A stretch of DNA of 64,000 nucleotides from NCBI RefSeq assembly GCF_011386835.1, contig NC_088796.1, positions 71,995,468 to 72,059,467 on the forward strand, in the 5' to 3' direction. The notes under the pieces are model-generated. The model did not search any database, was not told where the DNA came from, and saw only the letters and a list, made by a program, of their open reading frames with translations. Each line of letters opens with the position of its first letter. Positions within the stretch are counted from its first letter, which is position 1. The translations under genes and the position numbers were made by a program. The DNA is from Chrysemys picta bellii. Taxonomy: Eukaryota; Chordata; Testudines; Emydidae. This document shows positions 45,120-57,461 of this stretch, piece by piece.

Positions 45120-46220
45120 TATGTTCAGTTCTATACATAGGTATATATGTATAGAAGCTCAACTCCTCTCCAGCACACATACCCTTTTGAATCTAATATC
45201 CCTATTTTGGCACTCCTGTAACTTTAGCCAAATTGATTTTATTGCCAATTTTTGCACTAAACCTCACGGCTAGCTAGCTGAGTTCCAACTCAGAATTATT
45301 TTAAGGACAAATTAAACACCTATGAATGTAGAGTCTTATAACATCAGCATTTAGAGAAGTTTTTAACCCTATTGGTGAATCACTTATGTGGCTGAAGTAT
45401 CATAGACCACTACTACACAATATTTTCCTGTTGATTAAGTTGTTGAACCTGCATCAGTTAATATACTATAAGAATACGTTTGATTTGCTGCAAAAGTTTG
45501 ACTACACCTAAAACTATTTTTGTGATTATATATTCTCATAGCAGAGCTAGAATGTAGGTCTCTCAGCAACCAGTAATCATAACAAATGTGGTCACTTGAT
45601 TATTTAAAGTGTATTCTCTCCCCAAAGGATCTAGTTTTTTCTGTGGCACCTGTTGCCTGAATGTTTAACATTTTTGACCTGAAATGACAGGCTCGGCATT
45701 ATGCTCTAGTAAGTTATCACTTAACATTTACAATGTTGTCATGCAGCATATGTACAGTCATCTCTGACTCATAGCACACGATAGTTACTCAAATCACATT
45801 TCAATACATGCATTGCCAGATGGACCAGTCGTATAGCGTACACTATGTAATTATGGATCACACACAGAACTGATAATAAAATGACATCTTTTTTCCAGAT
45901 CTTAGTATAGCTGTGCTATTATTTTTCCATGCTTATGAGTGTATTTTGTATTGCTCTACTACAGGAGTTGTAATGACATTTTAGGCCCTATTCCTACTGA
46001 ACATTGCTGTTCAATAGAGCACCAGAACAGGTATTAATGATGTACTTAAGGTAGAAAAGCCTACCTGGTTCAAAAGACATACATAAAGGAGTGTGGAATG
46101 AAGGTATAGTTGATGCCTAAAAGCAGTACATGAACCATTCCAGCCACTGTAAGCCAAACATTTCGCCATGCGTTTGTCCTCACACAAATGCAGGGTATAT
46201 ACTGGGCAGCCAAAATTAGT
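45120..46220. other. Unassigned AT-rich sequence
   Basis: No repeat family, tRNA-like or coding signals recognised. Confidence 0.4.
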
Positions 46221-46224
46221 GGAA

Positions 46225-46337
46225 ACTTCTAACAGTTTTGGCCTTAATCTCTCTGTGCCTCAGCTATAAAATGGGGATACAATACTCACTCATCTCACAA
46301 TGGCATTGTGAAAATAAATGCATTAATATCTGTGAAG
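46225..46337 (+). mobile_element. MIR-like SINE fragment
   Basis: Contains 'ttaatctctctgtgcctcag' and 'ctataaaatggggatacaat', the MIR 3' core. Diverged. Confidence 0.7.
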
Positions 46338-46349
46338 CAATCAGGGCTA

Positions 46350-46430
46350 GACCCTCAAAGGTATTTAGGAGCCTAACTCCAATTGAAATCAATGGGAGTC
46401 AGGTGCCTAAACGCCTTTGAGAAGCTGAGC
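46350..46430. mobile_element. Small palindromic MITE
   Basis: 'caaaggtatttaggagcct' and 'aggtgcctaaacgcctttg' are imperfect inverted ends of about 80 bp. Resembles an abundant turtle palindromic repeat. Confidence 0.5.
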
Positions 46431-46620
46431 TTTAGATTATCTCATGAATGCGCCATAGAACCACCCAGGAGGAAATTAATAATGTAGTAGTCAGTGTAGG
46501 TTTGTTAAATAAAATCCAGGGTCACACATTGAATGAGGATATTGAATATTGAACAACTACCCATTTGGTGAGCACTATCCCTCCTATGCACTGAATAAAT
46601 AAATAAATTAATGGAGATAT

Positions 46621-46800
46621 CCTATCTCCCTAGAACTGGAAGGGACCTTGAAAGGTCATCAAGTCCAGCCCCCTGCCTTCACTAGCAGGACCAAGTACTG
46701 ATTTTGGCCCAGATCCCTAAGTGGCTCCCTCAAGGACTGAACTCACAACCCTGGGTTTAGCAGGCCAATGCTCAAACCACTGAGCTATCCCTCCCACCTA
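46621..46800 (-). mobile_element. tRNA-derived SINE with CR1-like tail
   Basis: On the minus strand it has a tRNA-like head ('gatagctcagtggtttgagc', B-box-like 'ggttgtgagttcagtcc') and a CR1-like tail ending 'ggtcccttccagttct'. Same family as 57462-57645. Near full length. The head is the polymerase III promoter in the live family; the tail would recruit CR1 machinery. Confidence 0.82.
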
Positions 46801-46865
46801 TGAGGAAGGGGTCCTGTGGAAAAAAATACTATGTGATCATGTAATTAAAGACTATCATAATATAC

Positions 46866-47107
46866 CAGGGCTGGCTCCAGGCACCAGCGCAGGTGCTTGG
46901 GGCGGCCAATGGAAAGGGGCGGCACGTCTGGGTCTTCGGCGGCAATTCGGCAGTGGGTCCCTCAGTCCCTCTCGGAGGGAAGGACTGGCCGCCGAACTGC
47001 CGCTGAAGAATGAAGCGGCGGCAGTAGAGCTGCCGCCTAAGTGCCGCTGATCGCGGCTTTTTTTTTCTTGGCAGTTTGGGGCGGCAAAAAAGCTGGAGCC
47101 GGCCCTG
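46866..47107. mobile_element. CAGGGCCGGCT-family hAT MITE, copy 2
   Basis: Ends 'cagggctggctccag' and 'ctggagccggccctg' are inverted with one mismatch. AATATAC lies on both sides. The interior contains 'ggtgcttggggcggcc' as in copy 1, and a short T tract near 47059-47066. Confidence 0.85.
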
Positions 47108-47789
47108 AATATACACACACACAGGGCCTGAATTAAAGTTGCACAGGCAGCCTTAATTCTCCCATTTCCTAACTTGGGAGTACTTGACCTTAATTTTGTG
47201 TGTGTAATAACATACACACCCACACCCACATCAAGGACCTGCTTGGTGTAGATCAAACAGGTCAAGGAAAAGATCTGAGAGATTTGATGCTTCCAAGCAG
47301 AGGAGCATGAGATCAGAAAGGCAATAGGAAAGTAGAAGTGCATCTGAGATTTGGAGAGCTGCCAAGGAGAGATTAGAGAGACAAGGAAGTGTTGGGGAGA
47401 AATGAGAGGCTCAGATGAGATCAGATTCATTCGAAAATTCTAGGGTGAAGACACTTGCAGTTAGTGACTCATCAAATAAACCTTAACATCAATTTACCAA
47501 AGTAAGTAGGCAACTAGCAGCTTAAACCATACACACAATTTATAATGCATTTCCAGAACTTACTCTCCAGAGCATAGCAACGAATTCCACACTAGCCAAG
47601 ATGGAAGCAGAAATTACCATGCAGACTTCACTACCGCAGTCTGTCTCTTACAACGTGCACACAGAATTTTGCAGCCATGTGCAGAAAACAAGAATTCCCA
47701 TAAAAGCCAGCAGCAGACTTGGAGGATTCCATAAAATATACATACAATTTAAAGTTTGATGAGGAATCTGCAGCTACAAAATATGCTGT

Positions 47790-47935
47790 GTACCATGTGA
47801 ACCCACAGCCATTAACTCAAGGCCAGATTCTGAAAGCCTCATTCATACTGGGTATTACTCAGGAGAGTATTTCCAGCCTCCTTGATGTCAACAGACCTAT
47901 TCTTGTGAGTAAGGTTTGCAGAATGAGGCCCTTAG
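47790..47935. mobile_element. Possible small MITE
   Basis: 'ggccagattctgaaagcct' and 'ttgcagaatgaggcccttag' are partly inverted. Recognised as a common reptilian small repeat type; weak. Confidence 0.35.
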
Positions 47936-48486
47936 TTACCAGACTACTAGAAAATATAAGACAAGAGGCCAAGGTCAGTGAAGTTGCACCAATATAGCAG
48001 AGAACAAACGTTGGCTTAATGTACTGAGACCATCCAAAAGAGAAATCAGATGGTGCGAATTTGCTTGACAATAGCAATGCTGCAAATATCTTTTGAAAAA
48101 TATTAATGTGTCTGAAAATGCATAGCTACAAGGGGATTTTGTCTGAGCATTTTATAAGCTGCTATAGATACTGTCTTTGTACTATTAAATCACTTTATAT
48201 ACTAGTAGCTGGTAAGATTCCCGTTGCATAGAACATTATACTGCATTCCTAATTCTAAGAGTGAGTTAAGCCTATTTTAACACATTGTGGTTTGACATAG
48301 ACTGAACATGTAAAAATATGAGGGACTATATCCTACCTTTCTGTAAAGGAACCCACACAAAAGTGACAGGTTTGACCATATAGAGCCTGGGAAGGATGGG
48401 CCACCAGACTTGACTAGAATCTGCAAGAAAAGGAAAAAACAGCTCTCCACAGCAATTGCCGCTCTTTAGTGAGGGCTTGCCTTGCC

Positions 48487-49062
48487 TAGGGTTACCATAT
48501 CTAATAAATAAAAAAAGAGGACCCTCCACGGGCCCTGGCCCTGCCCATTTCCCCACCCCAGCCCCACCCCAACTCCACCCCTTCCCCACCCCCTCCTCCC
48601 TCCCACTCCCAGCCATGGGGAAAGGGCTGCCCGAGCGCTACCGGCTTCACGGTTTGCCGGGCAGCCCCCAGACCGTGCGCCCCCGGCCGGCGCTTCCCCA
48701 GCACAGCTGGAGCCTGGGAGGGGAAGCGCCCAGCCGGGGGCGCAGGGTCTGGAGGCTGCCCGGCAAACCGTGAAGCCAGTAGCCCTTGGGCTTCGGGCAG
48801 CCCCCTTGCCTCCGGACCCTGCACCCCCAGCCAGGCACTTCCCCTCCCGGGCTCCGGCAGCGCAGGGTCCAGAGGCATGGGGGCTGCCCGAAGCCGGTAG
48901 CGCTCAGGCAGCCTGGCTCTTAAACAGAGCTGAAGAGTCGGGGAGGAGCAGAACCGCCATTTTCCCGGACATGTTCAGCTTTTTGGCAATTCCCCCCGGA
49001 CGGGGGTTTGAGTGCCGAAAAGCCGGACATGTCCGGGAAAAAGAGGACGTATGGTAACCCTA
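48487..49062. mobile_element. hAT element with perfect target duplication
   Basis: Flanked by exact octamers GCCTTGCC (48479-48486 and 49063-49070). Ends 'tagggttaccatatct' and the complement 'tagggttaccatacgtcctc' are inverted. The interior is very GC-rich and partly palindromic ('cggcttcacggtttgccggg' repeated inverted). A copy with no transposase. Confidence 0.9.
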
Positions 49063-49839
49063 GCCTTGCCCCACCCATGGCAGCGATACTGGTTCTCCCC
49101 ACCTCACCTGTGTGGCTCTTCCCTTGCAAGCTGAGTTGGATGTGTATGAGCAGGTGCAGAGCAAAGTTGATGCTCCTTCCAGCCCCCTCAACGCCTGTGT
49201 GGGTATTTGTCAGCTCACAAGAGGAGCGTGCTCTGAACTTCAGCTGATATGTTGGCACGATCTCTGCTGACCCACACAACCCTAATCCCACTGATTTGAG
49301 GCAGAGTACTTTTTGAAGGGTCAGAAGGAAGGGAATTATGGCCGGAACAATTGCCTCTTCTCCCTACCGTAGCCCTTCACCAATTCCACTAGCTTCTTCC
49401 CCACCAGAAGGAGGAAAGCACACAGCTCTGAGGGTGTAGTGAAAAGGACTTGGAGAATCACTGAAACTCCCTTATAGCCCTGGACTTACTGTCATATGCA
49501 ACAAGATGTATATTAAGGATTTAGGAGAATGTAAACTATGTAAGGACACACAAGGAAAGCAGCTCTCTCTCTTTTGGTTTGTAGATATGACTCTCTTGTT
49601 CAAAAAAAAAAAGTGTGTGTGGGGGAGGCATATCTTAAGCAGGGTGCACTCGAAGTGGCCTGTAAGGCAAGTTGCCAGACAGAATACTCCAGGAGACTAC
49701 TCTGAGGCTGTGCTCAGCTTTACTCCTATTTACACCTAAAGGGTCTGATTCTCCAGTTTTGCACCTTCTGCAGCATAACCAACTATGACTTTCTGGGGTG
49801 AAATCCAAATCAGGGAGAAGTTGTGTCACGCCTGCCCTG

Positions 49840-51125
49840 CAATTTTGGGTTCCTCACAATGCTTTGCTGCAGTAGCTCCCACCTGGACTGCTCACAAACA
49901 GCATGCAGGTCACATCCTGAGTGTCTGTGTATAGCCACGGCCCTTGTCCAGCAAGTCTGACCCCAGCAGCCTGTCAGCAAACAACAGCCACATTCTGACT
50001 TCTAGCAGCCTCGATTACTACTCGCAGGGTGACTCCAACACACTCCCAGTCCTGAATTTTCCCTCTAAACCATGTGTTCTGTACTGTGCAGCCCTCTCCT
50101 TGACTGTCTAGATATACTAGGTTTTTTGCCCCTCTAAGGGCATCACTATACAACAGTCTGGTACCTTAAATGGAGTTACCCAAACAATTCACAACACTGG
50201 ATTAGTGTTAAAGAATGAAACAATTTTATTTTACTACAAGGCAATAGGTTTTGAGACCAAGTACAAGGCATTAAAGTCAGAAATGGGTACAAGAGAAATA
50301 AAGATAAAACACTTCTAAGGACTAAACTTAACAAGCTAGAATTGGCTCAAGATAAAATTCTTACCACATGCTCCCAGCAACAGGGCTGACCAAATTTCAG
50401 GTCAGGATCTGCTCCCAAAGTCCAACGGCTGTCTCTTTTGTTTTATTAGGTGAAAGAGAGAGCTGAATAGGGAGAGAGAACTTTGGGTGGTTTTGCCCCA
50501 CACTTTTATAGTTTCCTGAGGTTACCCCTAGATAAAGTTTATTCCCACTATGTGAAGGGAAAACAAGGAGTCTGGGGGTGAAAGAGATTCCATGTGATTG
50601 TTTGCTAAGATGCAGATCTGTTTTCCCCCCCCCCCTTTCCTTGCCAAAGAATGGCCACTTGATAGGTGATTGCCCAACAGCTTTGATGACACCTGGCCAG
50701 AGGCATCTGCTTATTCTTTATCTTTGAGAAACAGGTTTACCCAATCCCCAGACTTGTCTGCTAAACACACTTCACTCATGATTTCAGCTTATGTTCATAA
50801 CTTTACATATAACGTTGCTACATTTCACCATGATATTATTGATCAGCAAGTTATTAGTTTACAAATGATACCTTGCATGGCATATTTTTTACAAAGATTA
50901 TTACAATGGTGATAGCAGTGGTGGGCAACCTGTGGCCCGCCCACTTCTAATAGCTCCCATTGGCTGGGAACGGTGAACCGTGGCCACTGGGAGCTGCGGG
51001 CAGCTGTGCCTGTGGACGGTCAATGTAAACAAACTGTGGCACAGCCCGCCAGCGGATTACTCTGGTGGGCCGCAGGTTGCCCACGACTGGTGTATCGGGT
51101 GTGCATACAAGGGGGCATTCCATCA
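49840..51125 (-). mobile_element. LTR-like repeat split by a hAT MITE
   Basis: The block ending at about 51125 ('ggtgtgcatacaagggggca') matches, from memory, a turtle LTR-type repeat in reverse, with hallmark 'cataactttacatataacgt' and 'caaagattattacaat' stretches. A 174-bp MITE at 50916-51089 interrupts it. No internal genes. Class not determined. Confidence 0.45.
50916..51089. mobile_element. hAT MITE inside LTR-like repeat
   Basis: Ends 'cagtggtgggcaacctg' and the complement 'cagtcgtgggcaacctg' are inverted with one mismatch. Flanks GGTGATAG and GTGTATCG are only loosely similar. The core holds a hairpin around 'cattggctgggaac', related to the one at 23219-23262. Confidence 0.8.
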
Positions 51126-51139
51126 CACCAATTTTCATA

Positions 51140-51410
51140 TTTGGGGGTTTTCTTAAACTCTCAGCTCCTGAAGCCTAGCAATTAGGTGAAACTCACTGAA
51201 CTTTTGTTTCTTAAAAATAGAAATGTTCTAGCCCTCAGATTGTGTAGAAAAGCTTGAAAATATGACCCAAGAGCACCCTAGTGTCTCAGGAACCAGAAGA
51301 CAAACTGAACATAACATTTATTATTTTTAAAACATTTCATAATTTTTAAGCCAATCTCATGAACTTTTGAAGCCTGACTTGTGATTGTGAATGATTGGGG
51401 CTGGCCACAT
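51140..51410. mobile_element. hAT-like repeat fragment
   Basis: Shares 'ttgaagcctgacttgtgatt' and 'aagcttgaaaatatgaccca'-type modules with 39274-39555. Boundaries unclear. Confidence 0.35.
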
Positions 51411-51710
51411 TTCTTCTATACCCATCTCCCCCTATGTAAAATGGATGTAAACTATTAAGATTGATTTGGTAGCATATCACAGCCTCTTGCATAGGTGTAA
51501 ATGACTGGAACGGGGCAAGGCAGAGAAGAATTGGGCCCAGTAAGTTTTAATATTTTATTTGTTCCTTGTTTTGCTTTAAGGAAAGCTGCTACAGCAGCTG
51601 CTGCTCCTTTAAGTGGGCTTGAGGTTAGGCAAGGGAGCTTCTTGTGCTGTGGTGTTATATTACATCTCACCTTCTACTGATGATTCCTGGGAAGTAGCCA
51701 ATAGACTTTG

Positions 51711-51955
51711 ACCTGGTCTACACCTAAAACTTAGGTGAACCTAGTGGCATCACTTTGGGGTGTGAAAAATTCAGAGACATAGGTAAGTCAACCTAACCCC
51801 AGTATAGACTTTGTTAGGTAGAAGAATTCTTCTGTTGACATAGCACAGTCTGCACTGGGGTTTAGGTCAGTATAGCTGTCTCTCAGGGGTGTGGATTTTT
51901 CACACCCCAAGAGACGTAGCTATCCTGCTGTAAGTCCCTAGTGTAGACCAGGCCT
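51711..51955. mobile_element. MITE of the 'gtctaca' group
   Basis: Ends 'gacctggtctacac' and 'gtgtagaccaggcc' are inverted. Inner modules 'gggtgtggatttttcacacc' and 'agagacgtagctat' match the element at 37534-37787. No convincing 3-bp duplication. Confidence 0.65.
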
Positions 51956-52235
51956 CTGTTATTACGAGTGAAACAATGATTTTTCCAATAGCAAAGCAGA
52001 TAGCAGCACAGGTACCCTGCTAGAGGAGGGGCTTGCCCCTCATCTGATCCATAATAAGTGTGGAAGTTATAAAAGGGTCCATAGAAATTTGGAAGAGGGA
52101 ATGTGTATGAACTGAATTTATAGTGATGGGATAGAACCTCTGCACCTGGGAATTTAGAACTATCCACAACATAAGGATTATTTTAAGAAGAAATAATGTT
52201 CTGCAGGAGTTATTATTAGAATCCCTAAAGGGGGG

Positions 52236-52684
52236 CAGGGCCGGCTGTAACTTTTTTGCTGCCCCAAGCAGCAAAAAAAAGCGCCGCCCCCCGAGCGCCG
52301 CGCCACCTCCCCCGCCGAGCGCCGCACCGCCGGAACCCCCCCTGAGCGCCACGCCCCGCGCCGCCCCCCCGCCGAGCGCCGCCGGAACCCCCCCAAGCGC
52401 CGCACCGCTGAAGCCTGCCCCCCAACCGAGCGCCGCCGGAACCCCCCCCCCCCAGTGCCGTGCCCGCGCCGCCCCCCCGCTGAGCGCCGCGCCGCTGGAG
52501 CCCGCCCCCCCCCCACCGAGCGCCGCGCCGCCGGAGCCCGCCCCCCCCGCCGAGCGCCACACCACCGGATCGCCCCCCGCCCTCCCCCGTGGAATGCCAC
52601 ACCGTGACGCGCTCCCCCCGCCACCCCTTACCAGGTGCCGCCCCAAGCATGTGCTTGGTTGCCTGGTGCCTGGAGCTGGCCCTG
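52236..52684. mobile_element. CAGGGCCGGCT-family hAT MITE, copy 3, GC-expanded
   Basis: Perfect octamers AAGGGGGG flank it (52228-52235 and 52685-52692). The ends 'cagggccggctgtaa' and 'tgcctggagctggccctg' are looser inverted repeats. Inside lies an expansion of 'gccgccccccgagcgccgcg'-type units. Several long frames here are purely compositional. Confidence 0.82.
52280..52620. repeat. GC-rich tandem 'gagcgccgc' array
   Basis: Degenerate tandem repeats of 'gagcgccgcgccgccggagc'-type units with long C runs. It lies within the copy-3 MITE and accounts for the arginine- and glycine-rich open frames. Confidence 0.8.
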
Positions 52685-53469
52685 AAGGGGGGAAGCGTGA
52701 TGGTAGTCTCCTGTGCCCTACCCACTTATGACACCCATATAAGCAGCTAATCTATAGTTTACACAAATTTTCTACTCTTCCCTCTCCTCTCTTGAATGCT
52801 TTGGCCAGCAGCAAAATAGTTAACTGTGTTGACATAAATAGTCATGATTGGGTGGCATAGTTAACTTTCCCACTGAAAGGACTGGAAGACAGCCCACCTC
52901 TCAGAGATATTGTTTCAGGCACTCTGCAGCCAGGGCAGCATTGATTTGCCACCAGTTCACTTTTGAAAGTTATCTTCTCAACCATAAAGGTTAGAGTTTT
53001 AATTTACTTTTAAATAAAAGATAAGATGCAAGCAGAAGAGAAAAAGTACCAACTCTGTGAGCTGCTATCTCAATTGCTGGCTATTAATTCTTGCACTGGT
53101 GTGTTTTCACCATTAAATCCCCATTTATTTAAGAACCATCTCTCACCACCTAATATTCTCCAGCCTAAAATATCTCCACTGCCAAATTTAATAGTAGTAA
53201 TCAAACATTAAAAATACCCACCAAACCTATTCTACCTATACTTTCTACTATGCAGCATGCAGATTTTACAGGTATTGAACTTTCTCAGACACTGGAGATA
53301 AAAAAATTACTAACCTCAGTGTCTATGGAAAATGAAGCAAATACCCTAACAGTTGTGCTATTTTGCAAGTGAGCTATTTTACTAAGCAAACCACACTTCC
53401 ACTTTTCAACAAGTGTGACCATTATGATGTAAAGACAAGGTCACATAGGAGTAGTTCCTCATTTATGTA

Positions 53470-54030
53470 CAAGAAATAAAGGGCTAGATCCACAAAGGGA
53501 CTTAGGCACTGCAATGCCTACCTTCTAGGTCTCTTGCCACCCAGGGGAATCTACAGTCCTGCATTAGGCACCTAGGCTTCCTGTACAATGCATGGAGAGA
53601 GGTAGGTACCTACGCACGCTGTACAATGTATGGAGACAGAGAGAGATTCACAAAAGCCAGCAAGCTGAGAAGGAAGCCACTTGAAATAGACAGTAGAAAT
53701 GCTGAGGAGGAGAAGGGGGTGATGTAAGCCCTGCCCTCTCAGAGAACTAGGCAGTATGTCGGGGCTGGAGGGAGACACCTATCACTGCTTGGGATTCTCA
53801 GCCATGAACCCTTTCCTGGAGTTAGGCACTGAAGCTGGTTTTTGCAAGAAACACCAGAGGAAAAGAAGGAGATGGTACTGCCCACCCCCCATTTGTAACT
53901 TTTAGCCCTGTGGTTAGAACACTCCCTCAGGATGGGGGAAGACGCCGTTTTAATATTCCCTTTGCCTGATGTAGAGATTTGAACTTGAGTCTCCTCTCAG
54001 GAGGGAGCGCTAACCCCTGGACTATAGGAT
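53470..54030. repeat. Reptilian interspersed repeat, partial
   Basis: 'gggctagatccacaaaggga' (53482) and the tRNA-like-looking pair 'agccctgtggttagaacact' and 'gggagcgctaacccctggac' belong to a repeat I recall as common in turtles. Two inverted 'ggttagaacact/agcgctaacc' boxes flank 'gagatttgaacttgagtctc'. Ends uncertain. Confidence 0.5.
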
Positions 54031-54039
54031 GTTGTGGGG

Positions 54040-57000
54040 CATGTTTTTCAAAACATCTCCTGTTGAAGCTGTTTCATTGTGTATATGTAGTTAAACAGTT
54101 ATAGAGCCATAGCTGTGCTCTGTACAATAGCTGCTGTGTTTACACCAAATATACCGGCACAGTAGTGATGACAAACTAGATGCAGGAGTTTTGCAGATCA
54201 GTTTTTAAAGCACTGTAGAATCCTTCAGTGTGTAAGATCATTAACACAGTCTAGCAAAGGTTCAAGTTAATTTTTGTTTCCATTATGTTCTGTCACATAG
54301 GCCTAAGCATCTTTCTTCACAACTAAGAGTATCTATCACTAGACAAAATAGTGTTTAGATGTGCAGTTTTAAGTGTCATGTTATTGAAAATGTTAATCTT
54401 TGTAAACCATTTCTACTTAAGAGGATACACCTGTCTGAACATCTGGGCTTCCGCTGCGGCCAATAACTGGCAAGCAGGTGAACTAATAGGACACGGAGTT
54501 TTGATGCCATTGCTTCTCCTCAGCCCTTGGTCTTTCTATCCAGGGCAATGGGCCTTTTTTATTTTTTTAAAGTCACCTTGTGGCTTTCAGTCATGCCACT
54601 CTTGGACTAAAGGCATATGAAAAGTGAACACTAAGTTACTGTAAATGCTTTATAACCCATGTATAAAACAATCTATTTTCCTGGTGATTTATACAACTCA
54701 AGCCACAGGTGCTGGTCCCTCCCCTGAGGAAAACTAAAAATGAAACTTCTTAAGAAATGATTCCTAATGGTATTAAAGACTGTTTGATACAGACTTTTAT
54801 GGCTGGTGCTAAATCCAATAATTTTATAGTATCTTTCAGCAGACTACAGTGTGTGTGTAAGGAATTAGGCAAGGAATAGTTAAAGATGGGGGAGTACTAG
54901 GAGTTTTAAAAAAGTCTTGTAAAACTCATAACCTCTTCTGTTTTTCTCATTTTCAGAATCAAATACTTCCCCTGATTAGGATCACACAGGAAAATTCCAA
55001 AAATTCAGCCATCTGATTGCCCAGATAGCATCAAATGGTATGAGGTCCTTCTGCAGAAATATCTCCCTCCCACACACATTGAAAAATGGATTTTGGAAAG
55101 TGCTATTTTTTATTTTGCTCCAGCAGATTAGATTTTTTACAAATAGTATAAGGAAATGGTCCCTCTTGCCTATGGACTGTCTATATTGCAAGCAGAAATG
55201 AGCCTCCCAGCCCAGCTCCCCAAACTCAGGCTAGCAGGGCTCACACTGGTGCTCTAAAAATAGCTGCAACAGGCCACATCTCTGGCTCGGAAGCCTTTTT
55301 GGGGGTGGGGTTTGAAAGCCCAACCCAGAACATGAAATCAACAGCACTTCTAGAGTGCTAGCATCAGCCCCACTAGTGCCTGGCTGTGGAGCAGCAGAGG
55401 GAGGCTCACTCCCACGTGCAGGTTGGTTTTAACGAGGTCCCCACTTTTACGTACCAGACACACAATTTTAAAAGAAGCAGATGAATGGCACATTCTTAAT
55501 ATTATCACATGCTTCTGCAGTACAAAAGTACAACAGAGGGTCACAAAATAAAGGAACTGGAACTTCCTGAATAGACAAAACTAGTGAAACTTTTAAAATG
55601 CATTGAAAAATGGACACATTGAGGACCGTTCCTCAGAAGTACTAAATTGTGCAGTGGGTTAGAACCACCACATCACAGGCTTTTAAATAGAGGGCCGAGC
55701 TTCTAACTACCTTCCTCCATTCAAGAACAGGAATCCACTATAAGTACTCTCCGAGTGCTTTGTTTACGGATTTATAACAATTCACTAAGGGCATGATCTT
55801 GCCCAGTACCCATCCAGAGTCTTGCAGAAGATAAACAGTGATGAACAGGACAGCTAGTCAGGCAAACCCAACCTTATATTAATTCCAGTGATGTTAAGCA
55901 GCTGCCAAGTTATTTTTCTGCTCAGTAGCTGGAGAATGGCTGGAGACAAAGCATAGCTAAGTTATTCCTTAGGGTGACAAGGATCATGGTGAAGCCCATG
56001 TCTCTTCTGACACACCCATTTCCCAATACAGTTTTGTTTAAATGAAAAACAAACGAAAAACCCGTACACTGTAAGGAGCAAGAGTACAAGAACCTTAAGA
56101 TTTAGCAAAGGCCCAATCCTGCTGATGCCCTCAATTCCCATTTCAACATCAACCAGAGCAGGCAGCAGCTGTGAAAAAAGTGTGATGACAGAAGGGAGAG
56201 AGGAAGAGGGGGGAAACAAAGACAGAAGGGGCACAGAAGTGGCAGGGAAGAGAATGAGGAGAGTGGGAATTAAGCGGCAGAAAAGCTTGGGGAGGAAACA
56301 GAGAGGGATGGTCAGAGATGAAGGGATCAGGTATAGGAGAAACTGGGCTCCCCAATTTTAAATTTCCTTAGCAGGAGTCATTCATTCCATACACAGAAAA
56401 ATAAATTAAGAGGGAAGATGGGTTGCAGCTCTTGGATACTGCAAGTGGGCTGAGCCCTGGGGAGAGGTAGTGCTCTCTGAAGGGGTAGGAGGAGAACACT
56501 CCGGACCAAGGACTGGGATGGAGTGTGATGGTACAGGGATTTTTCCACATCGACTAGTATGATTAGTTTTCAGAATGGTAGGTGGCAAGTATGTTTTCTC
56601 AAGCCATAATCCTTCCAAGTCTTAACCTTTGTCAGCCACTGAAGAATTTCCTCTCCCAAGCCCCATTTCATAACAACTTTAAGCATGTTAAAGTAAGGAA
56701 GAGTTGTCCTTCTTGAGTAGATCAGATATTTTATTTGCATCACTCCATACAAATCTGATTACGTAGTGTTTCCCTGAACCTAACTCCTCCTGAAGTTGTC
56801 ATCAACGCGAGTGTCAACAGTATCAGAGCTCAAAGAGTTAAATTTGAATTCACTGTTTCTCCCCAACCTGATTAGCAGGCTTTTGTAACTTGTCTACAAC
56901 TATTAATTCCAGACAAACTTGACATACATTGTTCTTTCACCTTATTTAGGAAAACAGGCAGATAAACCTCTGTGTGGTTCTGGAGAGTTTGTGCTGCTGC

Positions 57001-57350
57001 AGATTTCATGTTTCCAATTACATTCCATGGCATAAATAGAACACAGTTGAGCACAGTAACTTGGAAGTCAACAGCATGAGAAAAAATGATCTGTAAAAGC
57101 GCTGCTGCCCCAGTGCTCAGATACGACAGTGACGGGCACAGTATAGGAACTAAACAACAAAAAAATTAACACTTGTTCCTGTTTTTTCAAGAGACTATGC
57201 ATGTGAAATTAATGACAAATTTATAGATTGAGGAAGCTTGGTCTTACAGTGAAGTCACAGGACAGACATGTTCAGTATATTTGATACATTCTCCAATCAG
57301 CAACAACATGCTACATTGGCAGAAGGAATGGACAGCATGATCCAATTCTA
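54040..57350. other. Unassigned sequence
   Basis: AT-rich to mixed sequence with no recognised repeats, tRNA-like boxes or exon structure. Confidence 0.4.
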
Positions 57351-57356
57351 CAGTAA

Positions 57357-57422
57357 CACCGTGTGGCCTAAGGCACCTGACTTCGGATCAGGTGATTGAG
57401 GGTTTGAGTCCCTTCAGGGTTG
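57357..57422 (+). pseudogene. tRNA-Arg(TCG) pseudogene, D-arm deletion
   Basis: The sequence aligns to eukaryotic nuclear tRNA-Arg-TCG: acceptor start 'accgtgtggccta', anticodon stem-loop 'ctgacttcggatcag' with anticodon TCG, variable region, B-box-like 'gggtttgagtccc', then acceptor end. Compared with my recollection of the 73-nt gene, about 7 nt are missing from the D arm, which destroys the A box and D-loop. The T-loop TTTGAGT replaces the usual TTCGAAT. No T4 terminator follows closely. The gene is likely inactive and could be a retropseudogene. Confidence 0.75.
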
Positions 57423-57461
57423 TGCTTGTGTAGTTTCCCCTTTGTACTGAAAGTCCTGCTC

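Noticed and set aside
48530..48900. Apparent GC-rich promoter or exon
   Set aside because: It lies inside a hAT element bounded by the GCCTTGCC duplication.
52020..52725. Glycine/arginine-rich frames of 148-208 codons
   Set aside because: Produced by the GC-rich tandem array inside the MITE at 52236-52684.
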